In this document: positions 61,401 through 64,000 of the stretch, one piece after another
How positions within the stretch are numbered: the first letter of the stretch is position 1
Layout: the number at the start of each line of letters is the position of its first letter
NCBI RefSeq assembly: GCF_032854445.1
Contig: NC_088297.1
Coordinates: forward strand, 11,868,163 to 11,932,162
Source of the DNA: Liolophura sinensis
Lineage: Eukaryota; Mollusca; Polyplacophora; Chitonida; Chitonidae
Reading direction: 5' to 3'
Length of the DNA stretch: 64,000 nt
Position numbers and translations under genes: made by a program
Notes under the pieces: generated by a model
The model's input: only the letters and a program-made list of their open reading frames with translations
Told to the model about the DNA's origin: nothing
Database searches by the model: none

Positions 61401-63600
61401 TCATCCGACATGTACTTCATGTTAGTGTTCTTATTCTTCACAAGTTGACAAAAAGGACATACCGGTACATGCGGAGTGCTTTCCCTTTGTTTGTAGTTCG
61501 GTGAATTTCTAAATTTAGCTCAGACCTTTGGCTTTCTTAGTGCCTTCAGGTTAAATTTTAGCAAGTCGCATTATTTACAGCTTACAAAAAAAAAATCCAA
61601 ATTCGCCACCGGAGATCCACTGGATGTGTTATTTTATGCTTTTAACGATTCATTTTTATTTTTGGCAGATGACATTTTTTGTCCATTCGGTGATATGAAC
61701 GAGAATTGTTCCACGATCGAGCGTCGATTATGTTATAATAATAACGACACGTGCTGTAAGACGTGTGGAGACTGGAGAGACGATTCTCATCCGGGTAAGA
61801 CAAATAAATACTGTTATAGAAACTATCGTAAGCATGTAGTGTTTATTTATTTATTTATTTGTTTATTTATTTATTTGTTGCTTAACCCAATAATCAAGAA
61901 ATTTTCACTTGAGTCGCCAATCAGTTTCACGTGTGAAGAAACCGGGGTGCCTGGCATAAACAACCGACGTTCCTTTATGCATTATTTTTTGGCGTCAAAC
62001 ACCAATCAAATAAATAAATAAACCCACAGACATAATCCAGACGGCGTTATGCCTATTTTAACCTCGGGCCATACTTCAGCATTGTTTCTCAAATTTTGGA
62101 TGGATTTTTTCCTACAGGTTGCGAATTTGGAGACAGAGCTCCAGCTGACAACTGTATTCACGTCGTCACCAACCGACATGACTGTTACAACACCAGCGTG
62201 AAGGCAGCCTGTTGCGCCACATGCAACACTCTAAGTAACCCTTCTCAGCCAGGTGAGCAGGCAGACCTTCTCACTTACGACCGGAGAGGAAGCTAGCGTA
62301 AACTTTACTTGAACTCACAGCGACCGCATTGTTGGGAGGCTGCTGGGTCATTGCGCCGCGCTGGCACGCCCTACAACCTCGGCCACATAGGCGAATTGCA
62401 GTTAAACTGCAAAACTGATATATTTTACTCTCATTTCCAATAATATAAGCGTCATGTCCGACATTCGTATACCACTCGTAGTCCGTGAAGGGTGGTCCAA
62501 GTCGATAATCGCAAGATCCATTTCCAAAACAAAGTTTAATACTAGCTCCCAAAGACAAAGGTTTGTAAGAAATTATACAAATAGGAAATAAAGCCGGTAA
62601 GAGAGAAGCGGTCATCAGTTTTCAATGATGCCGGGCAGACAGTTGATATTCCAGGCATGAAATCTATTTTAAACTTCAAATTCATAGTCCATGAATGAGT
62701 TCCAGGTCAAATTATAATTGCAGAAGGTATCTCAGTCGCGCTTTGTTTGCAATTGTTCATAAAGGCATCATGCAGATGCAATAAGCATGGCTGCCTTTAC
62801 GGCCCCTAGCCCCGGGCTAAGTGGTATTAGATACAGTTCGAATTTCACGTGCGCGATTTATCGCATAACCATAAACTCTTTTTGAAACTTATTTTAATAA
62901 TTTTTATTTTGGTATTATAAATATAGTTACGTGATATATTTCAGTTTTGGCGGTGTTCCTTTTTTTTAAGACTGTGAATACGGGGACAGAGTGGAAGGCT
63001 GCACTGCATTTCACTGCGAGATCTCGGATTTAACGAGACGAAGGTGTTGTGAGACATGCTGGAATTTTACTCCTAAAACAACTACAAAAATAACGACTAC
63101 AACAACGCGGGCAACAACATCAAAAAGGACTACAACTACAACAACAACAACGACAACAACAACCCCGATACCAACAACAAAAATAGCAAAAACAACGACG
63201 CTGACGACGAAGGCCACAACATCAAAGCCACAGCCCAAAACAACAAAACTGGAGCCAACAACAACCACGCAAAGGCCAACAATGAAGACAACAGCGACAA
63301 CTCTAAAAACAACAATAAAATCAACAACGACCTCGACAACAAAAAGAACAACAGCAACTCCTCAGCTGACAACGAAGCAAACAAATCCAACCATAAGAAC
63401 AACATCGACTCCAAAAATCACGACAACAAGATCAGTGCCGTCAGTAAAAGTACTGACAACAACACCCAAATCCACGGCGAAAAGTTCAGTAACGTCGCTG
63501 AAGCCGATAACAAAAATAACATCCGGAGCATCCCCGCAGGCCACAACAAACCGGCCATCATCAACACCACCGACATCCCAGCAAACAGGCTTTAAAACTG
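38561..63600 (+). CDS. MIG-17-like secreted ADAM metalloprotease with eight PLAC-like modules and a mucin tail (3' end beyond window)
   Basis: Twenty-two exons: 38561-38660, 43188-43393, 44786-44866, 45386-45554, 46281-46359, 47379-47472, 50364-50441, 51102-51256, 51593-51621, 51849-51954, 53166-53333, 54067-54202, 54807-54920, 55749-55800, 56803-56949, 57789-57914, 58788-58904, 59670-59792, 60379-60483, 61669-61794, 62118-62252 and 62971-63600. All borders are AG/GT and every phase matches, giving 1025 codons with no stop. Order: signal peptide, prodomain (to ~191), reprolysin domain (192-422), Cys-rich segment (423-522), PLAC-like 1-8, Thr-rich tail. The nematode ADAM MIG-17 also joins a metalloprotease to a PLAC domain, but with one copy. 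It is probably an extracellular-matrix protease. No thrombospondin type 1 repeat or membrane anchor is visible. The last exon ends at a donor, so more follows. Confidence 0.93.
39100..39345 (-). mobile_element. SINE family A in metalloprotease intron 1
   Basis: Antisense to the gene: ttttacgccataagaatatt, acggcggtcagtattatggg, ctcacagcgaccgcaatggt, ctcggccacggatgtccc. Confidence 0.8.
41320..41375 (-). repeat. Dispersed repeat family E fragment
   Basis: agagagtaaaccagagcagc, gactgcagagtcataactgg, the reverse of the core tgccaactatcacactgtcg / ctgctctggttttactctct. Related fragments lie at about 27745-27790, 49365-49425, 54580-54655, 59130-59345 and 60790-60850. Confidence 0.6.
41670..41905 (-). 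mobile_element. SINE family A in metalloprotease intron 1
   Basis: Antisense, nearly complete: tttatttgattggtatttta to ctaaccacctcggccacgga. Confidence 0.85.
42225..42450. repeat. Dispersed repeat shared with 4905-5100
   Basis: See the entry at 4905. Here: aagagaaaaataaaac, ggtatatttggtgtttgtg, aaaacatgtttaataacta, gttcaacctggattttgat. Confidence 0.55.
43770..43925 (-). mobile_element. SINE family A, internally deleted
   Basis: Antisense: ttatttgattggtgttttac, cttatggtgggaggaaaccg, then a jump from the cgcgggtcctg region to agctgagccacggaggcccc, so most of the head is deleted. Confidence 0.8.
44540..44710 (-). mobile_element. SINE family A, internally deleted
   Basis: Antisense, with an expanded ttta/ttca tail. 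The centre is deleted between acgactgggg and aagaagccagcttgtgctgg. It lies 75 bp before the exon 3 acceptor. Confidence 0.75.
45794..45960 (-). mobile_element. SINE family A, partial
   Basis: Antisense: gtttatttcataggtgtttt, atgacggcggccaccattat, acgaccatgtgcaggttgtt. Confidence 0.78.
46281..53333 (+). CDS. Reprolysin (M12B) catalytic domain (exons 5-11)
   Basis: Starts YEVEIMVVLDFSVFAFWYAR, the first strand of M12B proteases. It continues through MDLRYRNIQEPDITFRILYT and LLSFTEWRKATSR...HDHAMMFTA to the zinc site. H361-E-L-G-H365-S-L-G368-S-Y-H371-D spans the exon 10/11 junction and is the full HExxHxxGxxHD motif, with three His ligands and the catalytic Glu. The Met-turn is GYIMAA at 383-388. 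All catalytic residues are present, so activity is expected. NRT, NAT and NCT sequons suggest N-glycosylation. Exon 9 is only 29 bp. Exon 10 ends at the donor CCACAG/gtaagg, which was later amplified in the intron. Confidence 0.93.
46391..46463. repeat. (AT)n microsatellite in intron 5
   Basis: About 36 perfect AT dinucleotides, beginning 31 bp after the exon 5 donor and ending at a family D SINE. Confidence 0.97.
46464..46735 (-). mobile_element. SINE family D
   Basis: Antisense: gtgtacagatactgtgtctc, cgccaaagtactgccaccac, tcctgtttccttgctctaat, gaaccggttctagagtcttt. The 3' end abuts the AT microsatellite, which may have grown from its tail. Confidence 0.8.
47540..47690 (-). mobile_element. 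SINE family A, partial
   Basis: Antisense: ttatttgtttggtgttttat, gcagaacccgggggtaaccc, cgataatccgcag. Confidence 0.75.
47690..48452 (+). repeat. 48-bp minisatellite seeded in dispersed repeat E (intron 6)
   Basis: Repeat E begins at about 47690 (ggcgtgtaatttacgactat) and reaches its core tgaccatttgccagctgtca. From about 47799 the core is amplified as roughly 13 units of 48 bp (ctctatcctgcacgtttatt + acactgtcgtcgctgctctg + gttttact). The first units are diverged (gtgctgtacgtcaatcacgc), the last seven or so almost identical (starts 48071, 48119, 48167, exactly 48 apart). Unmutated downstream copies suggest recent expansion from the 3' side. The unit is divisible by 3, so all three forward frames stay open; no protein is implied. 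Confidence 0.88.
48453..50360. other. Rest of intron 6, no exon seen
   Basis: Contains a family C fragment near 48570-48640, an antisense repeat E fragment at 49365-49425, and a tRNA-like fragment near 50260-50340. Otherwise unique AT-rich DNA. Confidence 0.5.
51932..52610 (+). repeat. 42-bp minisatellite made of the exon 10 end and its splice donor (metalloprotease intron 10)
   Basis: The exon 10 end and donor (gcgcacgaactaggccacag/gtaagg) head a strict tandem array. Donor-equivalent positions are 51955 (real), 51997, 52039, 52081, 52123, 52166, 52208, 52250, 52292, 52334, 52376, 52418, 52460, 52502, 52544 and 52586: 42 bp apart with one step of 43. Nearly every unit keeps GT, most as aggtgagg, aggtaagg or aggtaaagg. 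From 52123 on, units cycle as three subtypes (126-bp higher order). An antisense SINE follows directly. Confidence 0.95.
52615..52765 (-). mobile_element. SINE family A, partial
   Basis: Antisense, inserted at the end of the donor-derived array: tttgattggtgttttacgtc, gcgacggcggccagcattat, accaccatccgcaggttgct. Confidence 0.8.
54067..55800 (+). CDS. Cys-rich segment after the protease (exons 12-14)
   Basis: Residues 423-522: GTNCLTSRQGETTVAP, then YGVDVICRNTYGRGSVFCR, ICSGVQCITGTGCQST, GLPCGNKK and WCDQGSCVSDPE. The final C-G-x-x-x-W-C-x-x-G-x-C matches the end of the ADAMTS cysteine-rich/disintegrin-like region and is the part best conserved across secreted M12B enzymes. It usually contributes to substrate choice. 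No RGD-type disintegrin loop is present. Confidence 0.8.
55320..55585 (-). mobile_element. SINE family A, full length
   Basis: Antisense in intron 13. Complete, from tttatttatgtgattggtgt to gctagcgcgctaactaactg and agcctctgagggcccc. Confidence 0.9.
56410..56560 (+). mobile_element. SINE family A, internally deleted
   Basis: One of the few sense copies in this gene: ggcggtcgctttgagttcaa, a short body, taagtgaaatattcttgagt. The tail reads aaatcatacggataaatc and has no AATAAA. Confidence 0.8.
56803..56949 (+). CDS. PLAC-like module 1 (exon 15)
   Basis: Phase 1-1 exon of 147 bp. Cysteine order: TCPFGDS, KTCAEL, RNCYDS, VCCASC, that is C, C, C, CC, C, as in PLAC domains. It has the longest spacing between the first two cysteines of the eight. 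Confidence 0.85.
57170..57240 (+). mobile_element. SINE family A 3' fragment
   Basis: actgaaatgttcttgaggac, ggcgtaagacaccaatcaaa, tail taagccaataaataa. Confidence 0.7.
57615..57700 (-). mobile_element. SINE family A, degenerate fragment
   Basis: Antisense: tatttgtttgattcgtgctt, aagcattatggtaggaggaa. Confidence 0.65.
57789..57914 (+). CDS. PLAC-like module 2 (exon 16)
   Basis: Phase 1-1, 126 bp. ECLYGDKEKICEAI, HNCYTP, SCCETC, then a PGWRDYTS linker. Module 6 has an equivalent GDWRDD linker, which suggests these two share a recent ancestor. Confidence 0.85.
58363..58620 (-). mobile_element. SINE family A, near full length
   Basis: Antisense: tttgattggtgttttatgcc, gaggaagccagcatgagctg, tgcgctagcacgctaaccaa, gagccacgaaggc. 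Confidence 0.88.
58625..58770 (+). mobile_element. SINE family A, 5'-truncated, inverted against the previous copy
   Basis: gttgcggatggtcgttggtt, ccaccataatgccggtcgcc, taagtgaaatattgtggaat. It lies head to head with the copy at 58363, a few bases away. Confidence 0.8.
58788..58904 (+). CDS. PLAC-like module 3 (exon 17)
   Basis: Phase 1-1, 117 bp. GCWYGDKNPTCPTI, SSCYNN, DLCCKTC, and a basic QRRN linker. The acceptor tttgtag lies 18 bp after an inverted SINE pair. Confidence 0.85.
59130..59345 (+). repeat. Dispersed repeat E, interrupted by a SINE B tail
   Basis: Matches 47690-47840: ggcgcgtgtaatttgttact, then acatttgccaactatcgtac and tgtcgtctctgctttgattt. A family B tail (caagtacgacgttaaacccc) sits at about 59227-59278 in the middle. 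Confidence 0.65.
59670..59792 (+). CDS. PLAC-like module 4 (exon 18)
   Basis: Phase 1-1, 123 bp. DCPYGDQNTDACLII, YQCYSS, VTCCLTC, and a RLKTGNPG linker. The acceptor is ggctttag. Confidence 0.85.
60379..60483 (+). CDS. PLAC-like module 5 (exon 19)
   Basis: Phase 1-1, 105 bp, the shortest of the single-module exons. VCEWGDRDPACAAI, HLCYSN, YICCETC, then only KPGG as linker. Confidence 0.85.
60555..60765 (+). repeat. ~23-bp minisatellite in intron 19
   Basis: About eight copies of aaaacgagcatcacctctcagg with changes, starting some 75 bp after the module 5 donor. Confidence 0.82.
61669..61794 (+). CDS. PLAC-like module 6 (exon 20)
   Basis: Phase 1-1, 126 bp. IFCPFGDMNENCSTI, RLCYNN, DTCCKTC, and a GDWRDDSHPG linker. 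It has three extra residues before the first cysteine. Confidence 0.85.
61835..62020. mobile_element. Rearranged SINE-related fragments in intron 20
   Basis: A ttta-rich run with ttgcttaacccaataatcaa in the antisense direction, followed by a sense-type end (gcgtcaaacaccaatcaaat + aaataaataaa). It looks like two incomplete copies facing each other. Confidence 0.5.
62118..62252 (+). CDS. PLAC-like module 7 (exon 21)
   Basis: Phase 1-1, 135 bp. GCEFGDRAPADNCIHV, HDCYNT, AACCATC, then a polar linker. Its donor gtgagc is followed within about 5 bp by an antisense SINE. Confidence 0.85.
62257..62395 (-). mobile_element. SINE family A 5' half directly after the module 7 donor
   Basis: Antisense: ggcagaccttctcacttacg, ttgaactcacagcgaccgca, tgcgccgcgctggcacgccc. 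It begins about 5 bp downstream of the splice junction. Confidence 0.8.
62971..63600 (+). CDS. PLAC-like module 8 fused to a Thr-rich mucin-like tail (exon 22)
   Basis: A 630-bp phase 1-1 exon. It opens with DCEYGDRVEGC, FHCEIS, RRCCETC, the same six-cysteine order but with the Tyr after the third cysteine lost. Without an intron it then runs into about 175 residues of Thr, Lys, Ser and Pro (from PKTTTKITTTTTRATTS). The tail is likely O-glycosylated and, with its many Lys, strongly basic. A glycosylated spacer or mucus/matrix anchor is inference. The donor gtaaga at 63601 shows that the protein continues. Confidence 0.85.
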
Positions 63601-63660
63601 GTAAGACCGTTTGTTTGCAGTAGACACGTTAATTTTTTTTAAAAACCATTCCTCAAGTAC

Positions 63661-64000
63661 ACCGGCCCGGCTAGTACAGTTGGTAGACCGTCCGCATTGG
63701 GAGCGGTAGATTCAGGGTCAATCCTGGGTCGAGTCACACCTAAGATTTTAAAAGGGGGGAAGTTGTAACTTCCTCTCGTGGCGTTCGGCATGAAGGGGAT
63801 AGTGCAACGACTGGTTGACCCGTATTAGTATAATGGCTCGGGCTAGGCGCCTTACTTTCCTTCGGTAAGTTCTTTCAGTGAAGCAGCACTAGAAAAAAGA
63901 GCGCTGGAGATCTGTCCTGTAACAAGGAGGCACATTGCATGCACTCTAAAGATTCCTTCGTCGTCATATGATTGAAAAAGTACGACGTTAAGCCCCAATC
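63661..64000 (+). mobile_element. SINE family B, near full length
   Basis: tRNA-like head with box A (ctagtacagttggtagac) and box B (gggtcaatcctgggtc), then gttgtaacttcctctcgtgg, gtgcaacgactggttgaccc, aaggaggcacattgcatgca, and the tail agtacgacgttaagccccaa. It starts 61 bp after the last exon's donor. Confidence 0.9.

Noticed and set aside
63011-63544. Minus-strand hydrophobic frames opposite the last exon
   Set aside because: Antisense of ACA/ACC-rich codons reads as Val, Leu and Cys. The plus strand is fixed by the PLAC cysteines and exon phase.

Overview
This is animal genomic DNA. The supportable genes are split into short exons with GT-AG introns, one gene ends in a canonical AATAAA signal, and the space between exons is packed with tRNA-headed SINEs, fold-back elements and minisatellites. 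The SINE types (a tRNA-like head, and a 3' end reading 'gtgaaatattcttgagtacggcgtaaaacaccaatca' interrupted into an AAAT-rich tail) suggest a lophotrochozoan, most likely a mollusc; that placement is inference. No bacterial, plasmid, CRISPR or RNA-gene features are seen.

Layout. (1) 384-5467, minus strand: a type II membrane protein gene running off the left edge. It has a cytoplasmic tail and one membrane segment, then a SEA domain, a Ser/Thr-rich mucin exon and a second SEA domain. Each SEA is built from three exons with the same phases. The third exon of the membrane-proximal SEA carries a +1 frameshift and an in-frame stop. (2) 5.5-28.6 kb: gene-poor and repeat-rich. It holds a TIR element, a possible sulfotransferase fragment, a roughly 4.4-kb minisatellite field (42-bp unit, 989-bp higher-order repeat), several smaller minisatellites and many SINEs. 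(3) 28669-34210, plus strand: a complete five-exon, 154-residue calmodulin-like gene. (4) 38561-63600 and beyond, plus strand: the main gene. Twenty-two exons join without a frame break into a secreted M12B (reprolysin) metalloprotease resembling the nematode ADAM MIG-17. It has a signal peptide, prodomain, furin site, HELGHSLGSYHD catalytic site, a Cys-rich segment, eight PLAC-like six-cysteine modules and a Thr-rich mucin-like tail. It continues past the right edge.

The two large genes are divergent. Both encode extracellular proteins mixing disulphide or SEA modules with mucin-like stretches, which suggests matrix, mucus or cell-surface roles; nothing in the window shows that they act together.

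The most unusual signal is in the introns. In two unrelated genes (metalloprotease intron 10, calmodulin-like intron 3) the last bases of an exon plus its 5' splice site have been copied into long tandem arrays. This leaves about 15 decoy donor-like sites downstream of the real donor in each case. SINE copies inside the metalloprotease gene are mostly antisense, which would avoid their AATAAA-rich tails being read.
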